Below, in pieces: positions 54,561-54,937 of a stretch of 54,937 nt of DNA. The translations under genes were made by a program, and so were the position numbers. The stretch comes from Chitinimonas sp. BJB300 (GTDB lineage Bacteria > Pseudomonadota > Gammaproteobacteria > Burkholderiales > Chitinimonadaceae). Within the stretch, counting starts at the first letter, position 1. Every line of letters begins with the position of its first letter. The notes beneath the pieces were generated by a model. The model did no database searches and was not told the origin of the DNA. It worked only from the letters and a program-made list of their open reading frames with translations. The stretch lies in NCBI RefSeq assembly GCF_002735695.1, contig NZ_PDZH01000011.1:1-54937 (forward strand), written 5' to 3'.

Positions 54561-54937
54561 CAATGGGATGGTTTGCAGCACCGTACATTAGACTTGGGTT
54601 TTAAGGCCGGTACCGAGACCCGCCGTTACACACGGCAAATCAGTCCAGCGCTTTTGAGCCGCATGGTGAATACCGCGCTTGTGCTTGCGATAACGATTTA
54701 TTCACCGGTGAATATGTAAAGGCGTCAGCTTGGGCAGGATAGGAATGAGGGCGGCACAAGCCGGGCAGCGCGCATTCGTTGTTTGCGTGACATCTGTTTG
54801 TGGCGTTTATTATTCACCCGGCAACTAAGGGTTGATTTATTGGTGTCCGCCCCCAACTGATAGAAATGGACAAAGAAGACGGACGCAAGCTGTCGCGGCA
54901 AGAACAGCACGAAAGGCGCAAGCAAGCTGTGAGGTTG
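54561..54937. other. Right-edge region, no supported gene
   Basis: Several short frames are open but none has a start signal with recognisable protein. A plus frame near 54650-54740 (FEPHGEYRACACDNDLFTGE) looks protein-like and could be the 3' end of a decayed gene. Confidence 0.35.

Overview
The window looks like a stretch of chromosome from a betaproteobacterium (Neisseriales/Burkholderiales type). It has moderately high GC, carries both aconitases (acnA, acnB), a decarboxylating gnd, guaA, smpB and a small SRP RNA, and has a TctD/TctE-like two-component pair. The genus is not certain from sequence alone; a Chitinivorax- or Chitinimonas-like organism is only a guess. Housekeeping genes are interleaved with accessory genes and mobile debris.

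Region by region: 1-0.94 kb is the end of an IS256-family element. 1.7-8.1 kb is an AT-rich accessory locus. It encodes a ~1,690-residue exported toxin-like protein with two caspase-fold (clan CD) peptidase-like domains, the second a C80 homologue whose catalytic Cys is Thr, followed by a TcdA/TcdB-pore-like hydrophobic region. A 234-residue orphan follows. 8.4-11.6 kb is a sulfide-response locus: a Blh-type persulfide dioxygenase divergent from bigR and a SulP transporter. 11.7-18.5 kb holds a polysaccharide pyruvyl transferase pseudogene and assorted small hypothetical or membrane genes. 18.6-25.5 kb is acnA, a LysR regulator and acnB. 25.7-29.8 kb has a patatin, gnd, a DUF2917-like gene and a lipoprotein. 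29.9-30.7 kb contains IS6 and IS5 remnants. 30.7-37.7 kb has a VWA protein, a ChaN lipoprotein, an operon of aldehyde dehydrogenase, Tat-exported subunit and GMC oxidoreductase, and a TetR regulator. 37.8-46.8 kb has the SRP RNA, an EAL protein, L-asparaginase, smpB, a histidine kinase/response regulator pair, a hydrolase-ACP-ketosynthase mini-operon and a degenerate GGDEF protein. 46.9-50.8 kb has guaA and a decaying arsenic operon (arsR, arsI and arsC each broken, aquaporin intact). 51-54.9 kb has an unusual deaminase, a small phage lysis-like cassette with two holin candidates, and two short AT-rich genes at the end.

The most striking feature is a family of about 140-bp miniature inverted-repeat elements: seven clear copies and one decayed copy. 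They share a 17-bp terminal repeat (GAACCTGTCTAAAGTCT) and most are flanked by a perfect 3-bp TAA/TTA duplication. Most lie at the 3' ends of genes. In three cases the duplicated TAA is itself a stop codon, so insertion regenerates the stop. One copy has rewritten the C-terminus of the LysR regulator, and another separates the bigR and blh promoters and abuts the bigR ribosome-binding site.

A second theme is gene decay by point lesions: in-frame TAA codons interrupt the pyruvyl transferase, arsI and arsC, and arsR carries two apparent frameshifts. No tRNA, rRNA or CRISPR array was recognised.
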